Part shown: positions 33,813 through 42,605 of the stretch, piece after piece
How positions within the stretch are numbered: the first letter of the stretch is position 1
Layout: every line of letters starts with the position of its first letter
Origin: an uncultured Candidatus Poseidoniales archaeon
Lineage (GTDB): Archaea; Thermoplasmatota; Poseidoniia; Poseidoniales; Poseidoniaceae
DNA: 64,000 nt
NCBI GenBank assembly: GCA_905181785.1
Contig: CAJIZC010000004.1
Coordinates: 1 to 64,000 of the forward strand
Direction: 5' to 3'
Made by a program: the position numbers and the translations under genes
The notes under the pieces: model-generated
Databases searched by the model: none
Seen by the model: only the letters and a program-made list of their open reading frames with translations
Told to the model about the DNA's origin: nothing

Positions 33813-34873
33813 GTGAAATCAACATGCCAACCGCACCTGGTTACTTCATTTCCAAATGGAGAGAGGAAGGACCTGTCGATCTTGATACACTGACCCAGTG
33901 GCGCAATGAAATGAATTGGTCTGAGTGGCTCCCCATGGCGGAGGCTGCACTCTACCTCGATGCTGCAGAATTGCTAGCTTTGATTCAACCAGAACTTTCA
34001 CCAGCCGAAGATGCGACACTCAACCTCGTCCGACGACGAATGCTGGGCGACCACCGCCTTGAATCTGCGATCAATGAGGCTTTGGAGATTTCACGAGCCA
34101 AGGACACACGAAACCTCGCGCTCGAGGGGCGCTTGCGCATGGAACGGGGTTTGACTCGGTATGAAATGGGCGACAGTGAAGGAGCGTCTGAAGATTTGAC
34201 TTGGGCTGAAACTCGATTAAGTTCTGTAGCCAAGGCAAGCCGAGATCACGACCTCTCACTGATCAATAAAGCCGCTTTCCACATGGCAGCCGGTGAACCT
34301 TTGATGGCCTTAACAACCTATTCGGAAATTCCACGAGACGGCGGTCATGCGCATGAAACCGTTGCCATCTCCCGTCTTGGTGCAAGCCGGATTCGTGCCG
34401 GTATGGGCCACATGTTCGATGCTGCACGACACGCATGGAACGCTCACACCCATGCCATGTTAGCGCATCAAACTCAAATGGCGGTTGAAGCCGGGGCTTT
34501 GTTCTTGGATTTCTCCAGCGATTGCGTTGTTGAAGATGCTGCCCGTATGCACATCCAAGTCGATGAAGCCAAGCCACGCAGTGTGGAGGACGAGGAACCT
34601 GTCCTCAGTGTTCATCCAGAGGACATCAAAGGCGTCTATGACTGGTGTTGCGCTCAGTTACCCGAATCCACGGCAGGGGCAGACCGACCTGATCTACGAG
34701 CCATGCTGACCTTGGCCCATCGATTGGATCGAATGGAAACCTTCGAAGCATTGCTCAACAATCCCGATGGGATCGAAGACCCAATGCTCGCTGCGGTTGC
34801 ACAAAGCTGCATCGACGATGAAGTTTTGAAAGAGGCATGGGGCGTACGATTGGCCACACTTACAATGCTTTGA
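33809..34873 (+). CDS. Helical repeat (TPR-like) protein, unknown
   Basis: A 354-residue, almost all-helical protein with alanine-rich repeat pairs (ALEGRLRMERGLTRYEMGD, LSLINKAAFHMAAGEPLMA, GASRIRAGMGHMFDAARHA) typical of tetratricopeptide-like repeats. No catalytic motif, signal peptide or membrane helix. A GGAGG lies seven bases before its ATG and it overlaps the DHH gene by four bases, so it is the last gene of the superoperon and is made together with it. A scaffold function is likely from the fold; partners are unknown. Confidence 0.65.
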   Translation: MSEINMPTAPGYFISKWREEGPVDLDTLTQWRNEMNWSEWLPMAEAALYLDAAELLALIQPELSPAEDATLNLVRRRMLGDHRLESAINEALEISRAKDTRNLALEGRLRMERGLTRYEMGDSEGASEDLTWAETRLSSVAKASRDHDLSLINKAAFHMAAGEPLMALTTYSEIPRDGGHAHETVAISRLGASRIRAGMGHMFDAARHAWNAHTHAMLAHQTQMAVEAGALFLDFSSDCVVEDAARMHIQVDEAKPRSVEDEEPVLSVHPEDIKGVYDWCCAQLPESTAGADRPDLRAMLTLAHRLDRMETFEALLNNPDGIEDPMLAAVAQSCIDDEVLKEAWGVRLATLTML

Positions 34874-35090
34874 GCAGACCTACGCCTGCAATTATCAACC
34901 CCTCGATAGCCAAGGTGGTTCAGACCATTCCACAATCGCATGGTATCTCAACGGGTCCTGTAACGGCCTTTACCGGAGAACGTTCAGCAATTCTGCTACC
35001 ATGATCGTAGCTCAAAATCTGAAGAGGTCGAAGCCTGAACCCATTCCAAGTCCAGTGGTCGAACTTGTCAAACCCCAACGGATGTACTAA
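34874..35090. other. Spacer without recognised gene
   Basis: 217 bases between the TPR gene and a membrane-protein gene. I checked it for tRNA arms, hairpins and short coding frames and saw none I would support. A minus-strand frame across it has no protein-like character. It presumably holds the end of the superoperon transcript and the next promoter. Confidence 0.4.
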
Positions 35091-35735
35091 ATGTACCACA
35101 TACAACCACACACCATGGCAAGAAATTCAGGCTTGATTGTATGGAGTTCTGTCGCATGCCTGCTGTTATCCTTAGTGTTGATAATTGTAAATCTAGAAAC
35201 TGAAACCGATCTCGAGGCAGAAGCTGTGTTCCGTGGAGATTCTGGCTCATTGAATGTAAGCGGTGGACACACTGTATACATTTCAGATGAATACGAGTGC
35301 TTTGCTGCCGCAGTTACCATCGCAAATGAAACAGAGGATTTCTTCAAGCCAGGGTGCGATGAAATTTACGATCAACCAGGGTGGCTTGTCATTGGAACGT
35401 TCCATCCGATGAGGGAAAGTCTGCTGTCCGTAAATTCCACCCACGAGATTCTAATCATCGATGATGCGAGTTACATCACCAGCGCAGGATATCTGGGGTG
35501 CGGTTTATGCTGTCTTGGCCTCATTGGACTGGTCGGGGGTTTAATCACCCGTTCCACCAGTCGAAAAAAGGTCAGCACACAGCAGACGGAAAACCCGTAT
35601 CAGTCAACTCAACAACCAGTGCAGCAACAGGCATATGGGCGTTATGCTCCAGTTGAAAGCCAGTACAAGGAAGATTTCATGCAGCAAGAGCAGAATTCAA
35701 CCGAGGCGGAAGAAACATCCTCGCCATGGGACTAA
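35091..35735 (+). CDS. Two-span membrane protein with extracytoplasmic loop
   Basis: A 214-residue protein. A first membrane helix (about residues 14-35, VWSSVACLLLSLVLIIV) is followed by an outside domain of about 110 residues with two cysteines (YECFAAA and PGCDEI), then a second helix (about 140-162, LGCGLCCLGLIGLVGGLI). A Gln/Pro/Tyr-rich tail follows (NPYQSTQQPVQQQAYGRY). No family recognised. An internal ATG at 35115 (MARNSG) is an alternative start. It converges on the Nudix gene with two bases between stops. Confidence 0.65.
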   Translation: MYHIQPHTMARNSGLIVWSSVACLLLSLVLIIVNLETETDLEAEAVFRGDSGSLNVSGGHTVYISDEYECFAAAVTIANETEDFFKPGCDEIYDQPGWLVIGTFHPMRESLLSVNSTHEILIIDDASYITSAGYLGCGLCCLGLIGLVGGLITRSTSRKKVSTQQTENPYQSTQQPVQQQAYGRYAPVESQYKEDFMQQEQNSTEAEETSSPWD

Positions 35736-35737
35736 CT

Positions 35738-36157
35738 TTACGATTCGGACTGTTGAGTTCCTTCGGAACACCAGCGCGAGAGATCCATGAATTCATCATG
35801 GGTCCATTCAACAAGCGGTGGAACGTCCTCCCACCATCGAACTTTGGCTACTTTTGTATCAGCCACGCGCCATTCGTGTTCATCTGTCGAATCAACGACA
35901 ACATGGGCGACCCAGCCCTTTGGATAGTATGTTTGGTTCCAATCCAGCACCTTCCCTTCCAGGCCAGTCTCTTCTTTTAGTTCCCTTAGCATTGCCTCCC
36001 CGGGTGTTTCACCGGGTTCAAGGTGACCCCCTGGAATCTCCCAACCCCGTTCAGGGTGTTCAACGAACAAAACGCGACCTCCTTTACCCATCAAGGTGCA
36101 CGCTTCCCCACGCACAGTGACCCACGCCAAGACAAACACAGGTCTTGCTTCTTCCAT
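35738..36157 (-). CDS. Nudix hydrolase
   Basis: A 139-residue pyrophosphohydrolase with a complete Nudix box, GGHLEPGETPGEAMLRELKEETGLEG (glycine, the REL, and the EE-x-G residues all kept), preceded by the usual ERGWEIPGG strand. Residues before and after fit the alpha/beta/alpha Nudix fold. The substrate cannot be read from sequence (an oxidised nucleotide, NDP-sugar or similar). The ATG at 36157 is chosen; a TTG at 36163 overlaps the upstream TPR gene stop. It is the last gene of a minus-strand run with the TPR and UbiD-family genes. Confidence 0.88.
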   Translation of the reverse strand: MEEARPVFVLAWVTVRGEACTLMGKGGRVLFVEHPERGWEIPGGHLEPGETPGEAMLRELKEETGLEGKVLDWNQTYYPKGWVAHVVVDSTDEHEWRVADTKVAKVRWWEDVPPLVEWTHDEFMDLSRWCSEGTQQSES

Positions 36158-36159
36158 GG

Positions 36160-37170
36160 TCAAGCCTCAAATGCAAGCTTGGCTTTCTCAACCCATGCTT
36201 CAGCCCAGGCTTCGCCTTGAGCAACAAGCCGGCGAGCAAAGAAAAACGCTTCTGAAGCATCACCTGCGTCCATCAGTGCTTCCAATCGAACCAGATCGGG
36301 GTCCTTTTGGACTTCTGAGTCCTGTGGTTCCATGACGGGTGCTGTCGCTACGGTTGTGGAAATCCTTTGAGTCAAGGATTGCATCTGTGTGAGGAATTCT
36401 GAACGCTTTTCAACCGAAGGGCGGGTCCACGGGCTTGTCTTGTCACCGTCCATTGCCTGCTTGAGCCGAACAAGGTACTCATCGCGTGGTTGGGTGTGCG
36501 GGCGTAGGCTTTGGACGTGGTCATAGCACGACCAAGCCTCATCGCTTTCGCCTCGGCGTTCAAACAGCCGCCCCATCTCCATCCAGAGTTCGTGGTTGTT
36601 GGGGCGGTGTGCCAACAGGTGCCTAGCCAGTTCAATAAAACGGTCTTCGCGCCCACTTGAGCGGATGCGTTCCAAGCGCCTTCCGTAGATGATGTTGGCG
36701 CGCTGGTCGCTGAAATCGAGTCGGCGGCATCGTTCTGCGAAGTCTTCTAAGGCCCCATCCGTGCTTTCCTTTTCGTCCATCAGAAGCCACCACGCGTCAG
36801 GTGCGAGTGGGTCGGCCATGAAGGCCGCTTCAAGCAATTCACCACCGACGAGGAGGAAGTCAATCCCCTTGAGTTGATCGACTTGGTCAGCGTCTCGACC
36901 AAGCACGACAAACAAATCTTCGAGCAAAGCAGCCAAACCATCGCTGTCGCTTAAAATGAGTTTCAAGTCTGCAAGGCATCGCCAATTCTCTTCGTCTGTG
37001 AAATCATGAAGCAACGCTTGGCGAGCGTTTTGTTCGGCCCATGCCATGTTTTCTTGAAATCGCGTATCGTCTTTGGCCGCTAGGCGAGCGAACTTCTGGG
37101 CTTGGGTTCGGTAGCGAGTCCCAAGGTTGCGCCGAGGGTGTTGCAGCAATGCGGCATTGTCCCCGGACAT
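36160..37170 (-). CDS. TPR-like helical repeat protein, unknown
   Basis: A 336-residue soluble, helical protein. The middle part (REDRFIELARHLLAHRPNNHELWMEMGRLFERRGESDEAWSCYDHV in three overlapping repeats) has clear tetratricopeptide spacing, and further helix pairs lie before (LADLKLILSDSDGLAALLEDL) and after (DAGDASEAFFFARRLVAQGEAWAEAW). No signal peptide. It resembles the TPR protein at 33809 in type but I see no close similarity. It lies between the UbiD-family and Nudix genes; function unknown. Confidence 0.68.
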   Translation of the reverse strand: MSGDNAALLQHPRRNLGTRYRTQAQKFARLAAKDDTRFQENMAWAEQNARQALLHDFTDEENWRCLADLKLILSDSDGLAALLEDLFVVLGRDADQVDQLKGIDFLLVGGELLEAAFMADPLAPDAWWLLMDEKESTDGALEDFAERCRRLDFSDQRANIIYGRRLERIRSSGREDRFIELARHLLAHRPNNHELWMEMGRLFERRGESDEAWSCYDHVQSLRPHTQPRDEYLVRLKQAMDGDKTSPWTRPSVEKRSEFLTQMQSLTQRISTTVATAPVMEPQDSEVQKDPDLVRLEALMDAGDASEAFFFARRLVAQGEAWAEAWVEKAKLAFEA

Positions 37171-37217
37171 GGTTTGAACTGAAGCGGTTTACCTAACAAA
37201 CCTGCGGCTTGCTGAAC

Positions 37218-38543
37218 TCATTGAACTGATTTGAAGCCCTCGTGGTCAACGCCCCAAGGCAAGGTGGCGTCGAAGCCGACCTTGGCGGTTAAGCCGTCGG
37301 TGTCACGAGATGGATCGAGGGAACTGCCTTTCTGATGAGACAAAATAATCGTGTCGATGTCAGGTTGCCAGCGAGTGACTTTTGCCCATTCGACGCGAAC
37401 AGGGTCGGTGATGTCGATGTCTTCGTCGACGATGGTGACCATCTTCATGCTTCGATGGCCTGCAAGTGCCGCCATGATTGCATTTCTTGGATCTTCTTCT
37501 TTTGTTCTGCGAATCTTGACAACGGCTGCGAGCCAACCGCAACCGCCTTCGGTCATGTGGACGTCGAGGCACTCACACACTTCGTTGATCGCCGCCTTGA
37601 TGGTCGGGGCTCGAGGCAGACCCATCAGGGTCTTATGTTCGGCTTCGCCAGGAATAAGGGCGTGGAAAATTGGGTTGTCGCGGTGAACGACACCTTCAAT
37701 TTCAATCACAGGCTCTTGTCGAACATCGTCCACGGTTCCAGTGATGTCCACGTAAGGCCCTTCATCGTCGTTTTCGCCGGTGATGCGGCCCCACAACACG
37801 TATTCTGCATCCGCCGGTGCGAGGACACCGTTTGGCATCCGCGTTAACCTGAGTGGTTTCCCATAGAGTTTCTCGTGAAGGGCGGCAGCGATGGTGAGTT
37901 CGTCGATGTTGTCATCAAAGGACATGGCTGCTGCGAGCAAGACGACGGGATCGGGTGCGTTGACGACAGCGATGTTTACTTCGCCGCCGGTTTCACGAGC
38001 GTTCATTGTCATGGTGCGAAGGTGGCGTGGCACGAGCCGAACGACGAGGTGGTTTTCATCCCGAACGAATTGGCGGTGGAACGACATGTTTCGGACGCCG
38101 TTGTCTTCGGCGATGATCACGCTTGCTGACGAGTAGCGTCCACGGTCTTGGGGCCAATGGTGAGGGATCGGTAGCGCTGTGATATCGACCACTTCCTGAA
38201 TGTTATCGAAGCATTCCGCTTCAGAGGCGTCGACAATGACCGGTTCGCTCGGGTTGGACATGGCCCATCCAAGAGTGTCGATGTAAGCTTCCGGCGTGAT
38301 GCCAATCGCCTTGCATAACCTGTCACGGGTGAGGATGTTCACCGCTGCTCGGTGGCCTGGGGTTTCAACCAAGTTGTCGAAGACGGTAAGGGCATGATTG
38401 GATGCCCGGGAATGCTCCCACATTCCGTGGATAATGCTCACGGGTGCGGTTTCAATTTGGGCAGCACCTAAGTGGTCACGAAACGCCATGGCTCGGCCAC
38501 CGGCCTTCGCCGCTTGAACTTTCTTTCGCAAATCGCTCAACAA
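37218..38543 (-). CDS. UbiD-family prenylated-FMN-dependent decarboxylase
   Basis: A 441-residue member of the UbiD family, which removes carboxylate groups using prenylated FMN. Family blocks: LPIPHHWPQDRGRYSSAS, NMSFHRQFVRDENHLVVRLVPRHL, the DAEYVLWGRI strand, EGPYVDITG and MGLPRAPTIKAAIN. The first glutamate of the usual E-x3-E pair is present, but the second position is tryptophan. In archaea a UbiD homologue decarboxylates trans-anhydromevalonate 5-phosphate on the route to isopentenyl phosphate; with isopentenyl phosphate kinase nearby this is a plausible role, unproven. It starts with TTG at 38543; the first ATG is at 38489 (MAFRDHL). It is divergent from the S12 gene. Confidence 0.85.
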   Translation of the reverse strand: MLSDLRKKVQAAKAGGRAMAFRDHLGAAQIETAPVSIIHGMWEHSRASNHALTVFDNLVETPGHRAAVNILTRDRLCKAIGITPEAYIDTLGWAMSNPSEPVIVDASEAECFDNIQEVVDITALPIPHHWPQDRGRYSSASVIIAEDNGVRNMSFHRQFVRDENHLVVRLVPRHLRTMTMNARETGGEVNIAVVNAPDPVVLLAAAMSFDDNIDELTIAAALHEKLYGKPLRLTRMPNGVLAPADAEYVLWGRITGENDDEGPYVDITGTVDDVRQEPVIEIEGVVHRDNPIFHALIPGEAEHKTLMGLPRAPTIKAAINEVCECLDVHMTEGGCGWLAAVVKIRRTKEEDPRNAIMAALAGHRSMKMVTIVDEDIDITDPVRVEWAKVTRWQPDIDTIILSHQKGSSLDPSRDTDGLTAKVGFDATLPWGVDHEGFKSVQ

Positions 38544-38642
38544 GGGGTGACTTCAGAAGGGGAGAATGCAGGGCGTTTGGGGATGATTTTTTACTAAAAC
38601 ATCACTTCTGATAAAATACCCATTCACCCTTGCGGATGGTTG

Positions 38643-38652
38643 TTATTAAATA
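38643..38652 (+). promoter_or_regulatory. Candidate TATA box for the S12-S7 genes
   Basis: TTATTAAATA lies 42-51 bases before the S12 ATG at 38694, in the spacer shared with the divergent UbiD-family gene. A second AT-rich block near 38610-38620 (GATAAAATAC) could serve the UbiD side. Position and composition fit archaeal promoters. Confidence 0.4.
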
Positions 38653-38693
38653 GGGGCTTCAAGTCGGCGAATTGCTTCAATGCAGTGATTATC

Positions 38694-39122
38694 ATGGGTA
38701 GAGGACTGTTCGCTGGTGCTAAGATGGCAAAAGACCGCCAAAAGTTTCGATGGTCGGACCGTCGATATAAGAAGCGAATGCTCAAACTTCGAGCTAAGCA
38801 CGACCCGCTTGCTGGGTCCACACAAGCCAAGGGTATCGTCATCGAAAAGGTAGGTATCGAGGCTAAACAACCAAACTCCGGAATCCGAAAGGCGGTCAAG
38901 ATCTCCTTGATTAAGAACGGAAATAAACTCACAGCTTTCGCTCCCGGCGACGGTGCAATCAACTTCATCGATGAACACGACGAAGTGATGGTCGAAGGTA
39001 TTGGCGGCCGCATGGGCCGTTCATACGGAGATATTCCTGGTGTCCGCTACAAGGTCATCCAAGTCAACGGCGTTTCACTCGATGAAATGGTCCGTGGCCG
39101 AAAGGAGAAGCCTATCCGCTGA
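38694..39122 (+). CDS. rps12: Ribosomal protein S12 (uS12), archaeal type
   Basis: Small-subunit decoding-centre protein. The archaeal/eukaryotic N-terminus [21 protein letters not shown] and the conserved loops [15 protein letters not shown] and [15 protein letters not shown] are clear. The ATG at 38694 is chosen because it gives the family N-terminus; the open frame upstream to 38640 is leader. About 142 residues. It is followed 10 bases later by S7, then EF-2, the str order. Confidence 0.96.
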   Translation: MGRGLFAGAKMAKDRQKFRWSDRRYKKRMLKLRAKHDPLAGSTQAKGIVIEKVGIEAKQPNSGIRKAVKISLIKNGNKLTAFAPGDGAINFIDEHDEVMVEGIGGRMGRSYGDIPGVRYKVIQVNGVSLDEMVRGRKEKPIR

Positions 39123-39132
39123 GGTGTCCATT

Positions 39133-39762
39133 ATGTCCGAAACCGAAACTGTTACAGAAACCGTCGAAGAAGTCGAAGAAGTTCGACCTATCGCAGGAAT
39201 CGGAACCCTCGTCTTTGGAAAGTGGGATGTCTCTGACATCACCTGCAAGGATCCAGGTCTCGCACCTTACATCAACCTCGCAACCGTGGGCATGCCACAC
39301 ACTGGTGGCCGACACGCAAACGCTTGGTTTGGAAAGGCCAAACTCTCCGTCATTGAGCGCTACATCAACAAACTCATGCGAACCGGTCCATACACCGGAA
39401 AGAAGCAAGGCGCCATGAAGGCCTTCGAAACATCCCTCGACACCATCAATGCAAAGTCTGGCGACAACCCGTTGCAGACCTTCGTCAATGCTCTTTGCAA
39501 CGCAGCCCCAATGGAAGAAATCACTCGAATCAAATTCGGTGCAGTTTCCCAACCAAAGGCCGTTGACTCTTCACCATCCCGCCGACTCGACGTTGCGCTT
39601 CGCAACCTCGCCAAGGGGGCACAACAGGGAACTCACAAGTCAAAGCGAACCTTGACCAGTTGCATTACCAATGAACTGACCAAGGCAGCAGCTGGCGACG
39701 TGACATCCTACGCTGTGTCTAAGAAGGAAGAATTGGAGCGCATCGCTGCCTCCGCTCGCTGA
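39133..39762 (+). CDS. rps7: Ribosomal protein S7 (uS7)
   Basis: Small-subunit head protein that nucleates 16S 3' domain assembly. The family blocks are GRHANAWFGKAKLSVIERYINKLM, NPLQTFVNALCNAAPMEE, and SRRLDVALRNLAKGAQ. The acidic N-terminal 20 residues (TETETVTETVEEVEEV-like) are variable. 209 residues from ATG 39133. It sits between S12 and EF-2. Confidence 0.96.
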   Translation: MSETETVTETVEEVEEVRPIAGIGTLVFGKWDVSDITCKDPGLAPYINLATVGMPHTGGRHANAWFGKAKLSVIERYINKLMRTGPYTGKKQGAMKAFETSLDTINAKSGDNPLQTFVNALCNAAPMEEITRIKFGAVSQPKAVDSSPSRRLDVALRNLAKGAQQGTHKSKRTLTSCITNELTKAAAGDVTSYAVSKKEELERIAASAR

Positions 39763-39921
39763 TCCATTCGGCGACTTCCAATGCCCGGGATTCCCCCGGA
39801 GATTCCATCATCCGTGTGGAAACTTTGTTGGGGTACAGCACTGCTTTCTTTGGCTTCATAGCGAGTCACTTAAGAACCCCTTTCAGGTGGCCAAGATTGA
39901 CGAGAAGTCATAGGTGATTCC

Positions 39922-42129
39922 ATGGGACGAAAGGAAGACAACATCAAGAAGGCCACAGAGGTCATGCACATTTTACCACAAATCCGAAATCTGTGCATCG
40001 CAGCACACATTGACCACGGAAAGACCACGCTCTCCGACAACCTGATCGCAGGTGCCGGTATGATGTCCAGCGACCTTGCTGGTTCAGCACGTGTTCTGGA
40101 TTTTGACGAACAAGAATCTGCCCGTGGTATCACCATTAACGCAGCATCCGCTTCAATGGTCCACGCCGTTGAAGGCACGGACTACCTCATCAACCTCATC
40201 GACACACCAGGTCACGTTGACTTCGGTGGCGACGTCACACGTGCCATGCGTGCAGTCGACGGATGTTTCATCCTCGCTTGCGCTGTTGAAGGCCCAATGC
40301 CACAGACAGAAACTGTGGTCCGCCAAGCCCTCAAGGAAAAAGTGAAGCCTGTACTTTTCATTAACAAAGTGGACCGGCTAATCAATGAATTGCAAGTCAC
40401 CCCAGAAGACATGATGGCTCGTTTCACTGAAACCATCAAGAAGGTCAACCGACTGATCAAGCAATTCGCTCCTGAAGAATTCAAGAAGGCATGGCAAGTT
40501 TCCGTCGCAGACGGAACTGTGGCTTTCGGCTCGGCTTACCACAACTGGGGCATCACCGTTCCATACATGGCCAAGTCCAACATCTCCTTCAAGGAAATTT
40601 TCGAATACTGCAACAACGAAGACCAAAAAACCCTCGCTGAGAAGGCACCCGTTCACGAAGTTCTCTTGGACATGGCCGTTTCAAAACTGCCAGGCCCAGT
40701 TGAAGCACAACCCTACCGCGTCCCTAATATTTGGAGCGGCGACCTTGAGTCCGAAATCGGACAATCGATGATGAATTGCGACCCCGAAGCAGAACTTGCT
40801 ATGATGATCACCAAGATTTGGATGGACCCTCACGCAGGCGAAGTCGCTGTTGGTCGAATCTACTCTGGGGCAATCGCCATGGGTGAAACTGTTTACGCCA
40901 TCGGTGCTGCAAAGCCAGAGCGCGTCCAACAAGTGAGCATGATGGTCGGAGGCGACCGAATTACCGTTCCAAAGGTCGTTGCAGGAAACATCGCAGCTCT
41001 CACCGGTATTCGTTCAGCCGCTGCTGGTTTGACGCTCTCTCACGACAAAGACTTCGTACCATTCGAAGCCATTCGACACTATTCGGACCCTGTGGTCACC
41101 GTTGCTGTGGAACCAAAGAGCATGAAGGACCTTCCTAAGTTCATCGACGCACTTCGCTCCCTCGCCAAGGCTGACGCTTCTCTGCAAGTGACAACCAACG
41201 CTGAAACTGGTGAAGCGCTTCTTGCTGGAATGGGTGAACTCCACTTGGAGATCACCGTTTACCGTATTGAAGAAGAGCAGAACATCAAGGTCAAGGTCAG
41301 CCCGCCAATTGTGGTCTATCGAGAAGGTATCGAAGGCAGCAACCGAGGCAACGCTTTCGAAGGAAAGTCTCCAAACCGCCACAACCGCTTCTTCTTTGAA
41401 ATCGAACCGCTAACCGATGAAGTCGTTGCAGCTCTAAGGGCTGGCGACCTCGGTGATGGTGCAGTCCGATCGAACGACGCCAAGGAAATTGGAAACAAAT
41501 TCGGAGAACTGGGCATGAACAAGGATTTGATGCGTAAGATTTACGCAATTAACGGAAGCAACGTTCTGGTCAACGACACCAAGGGTATCCAAGGACTTCA
41601 CGAAACTCGTGAATTAATCATCGAAGCGTTCAACGCCGTTTGTGTCAAGGGACCAATCGCTGATGAACCAGTTCAGGGTATGTTTGTCCGACTTGTGGAC
41701 GCAAAGTTGCACGAAGACGCAATCCACCGTGGACCAGCTCAGACCATCCCTGCAGTTCGAAACGGAATCAAGGGCGCTATGCTCCGAGCACGCACCGTGT
41801 TGCTCGAGCCAATGCAGAAGGCCTTCGTCTCTGTGCCAAACGACTGGCTTGGTCAAGTGACCCGTGAAGTGACCAACCGACGTGGAATCATCGAAGACAT
41901 GCCGTCTGAGGGTGAAGTCACAACCGTTGTTGGTGTGCTCCCAATCGCAGAAACCTTCGGTTTCTCCAACGACATTCGTGCTGCCTCCCAAGGACGAGCT
42001 GTTTGGAACACCGAGAACCTCGGCTTCGAGCAACTTCCCCCGCAACTGTTCGACAAGGTCGTCGGTCAAATTCGAACCCGTAAGGGGCTCAAGCCAGAAC
42101 CTTACCCAGAATCGTACTACTCCGAGTGA
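39922..42129 (+). CDS. fusA: Translation elongation factor 2 (aEF-2)
   Basis: Translocation GTPase of the archaeal ribosome, 735 residues. G1 is AHIDHGKTT (28-36), the switch region has RGITINAAS, G3 is DTPGHVDF and G4 is NKVD. Domain IV carries the diphthamide site: His602 in HEDAIHRGPAQTIPAVR, modified by the Dph pathway whose last enzyme (Dph6) is also in this window. EF-1 alpha and S10, which follow EF-2 in many archaea, are not here; a MOSC protein follows instead. A spacer of 159 bases separates it from S7, so it may have its own promoter. Confidence 0.97.
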   Translation: MGRKEDNIKKATEVMHILPQIRNLCIAAHIDHGKTTLSDNLIAGAGMMSSDLAGSARVLDFDEQESARGITINAASASMVHAVEGTDYLINLIDTPGHVDFGGDVTRAMRAVDGCFILACAVEGPMPQTETVVRQALKEKVKPVLFINKVDRLINELQVTPEDMMARFTETIKKVNRLIKQFAPEEFKKAWQVSVADGTVAFGSAYHNWGITVPYMAKSNISFKEIFEYCNNEDQKTLAEKAPVHEVLLDMAVSKLPGPVEAQPYRVPNIWSGDLESEIGQSMMNCDPEAELAMMITKIWMDPHAGEVAVGRIYSGAIAMGETVYAIGAAKPERVQQVSMMVGGDRITVPKVVAGNIAALTGIRSAAAGLTLSHDKDFVPFEAIRHYSDPVVTVAVEPKSMKDLPKFIDALRSLAKADASLQVTTNAETGEALLAGMGELHLEITVYRIEEEQNIKVKVSPPIVVYREGIEGSNRGNAFEGKSPNRHNRFFFEIEPLTDEVVAALRAGDLGDGAVRSNDAKEIGNKFGELGMNKDLMRKIYAINGSNVLVNDTKGIQGLHETRELIIEAFNAVCVKGPIADEPVQGMFVRLVDAKLHEDAIHRGPAQTIPAVRNGIKGAMLRARTVLLEPMQKAFVSVPNDWLGQVTREVTNRRGIIEDMPSEGEVTTVVGVLPIAETFGFSNDIRAASQGRAVWNTENLGFEQLPPQLFDKVVGQIRTRKGLKPEPYPESYYSE

Positions 42130-42134
42130 GGCAG

Positions 42135-42605
42135 ATGTCAGGCTCAATTTTGGGCCTCTTCGCTTCACCCCAAGGTGGTGTGCCAAAGCCATCTGTGCAA
42201 ACCTTGTCGGTTTTGAAAGACGGTTGCGTTGGCGATCGACAAAACGACCTCAAACACCACGGTGGTCCAATGCGTGCTGTATGCATCATGTCCACCGAAG
42301 TCATGCAAGCCCTGCAAGATGAAGGACACCCCATCGAAGGCGGTACAACGGGTGAGAATTTGTTAATCGAAGGCATACCTTGGACCTCGTATGAGGTTGG
42401 AGCCATTCTACGCTCAGAAGATGTGACGTTGAGAATCACGGGTGATGCGCCACCATGCAAAACCATTCGAGCCTCTTTTACCAATGGGACGTTCAAGGCA
42501 TTGGCGCACAAATTAACCCCGCAGAAAACACGATGGTACGCTGAAGTTCTTCAGGAAGGAACCCTTGAGTGCGGTGATTTAATCCAAATCGAAGCCATCA
42601 GTTGA
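42135..42605 (+). CDS. MOSC-domain protein
   Basis: A 156-residue protein of the MOSC (molybdenum cofactor sulfurase C-terminal) type. Features: SVLKDGCVGDRQNDLKHHGGP at the N-terminus (the strand that carries GD and HGG), FTTGENLLIEGI-like segment (GGTTGENLLIEG) and a conserved cysteine in GDAPPCKTI. MOSC proteins act in sulfur transfer or reduction of N-hydroxylated bases. The ATG at 42135 is used; a GTG at 42126 overlaps the EF-2 stop, suggesting coupling. It overlaps the convergent isomerase-prenyltransferase gene by eight bases. Confidence 0.85.
   Translation: MSGSILGLFASPQGGVPKPSVQTLSVLKDGCVGDRQNDLKHHGGPMRAVCIMSTEVMQALQDEGHPIEGGTTGENLLIEGIPWTSYEVGAILRSEDVTLRITGDAPPCKTIRASFTNGTFKALAHKLTPQKTRWYAEVLQEGTLECGDLIQIEAIS

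Noticed and set aside
34874-35090. Possible tRNA or small RNA in the spacer after the TPR gene
   Set aside because: No acceptor stem, T-loop GTTCGAATC-like block or stable hairpin could be assembled.
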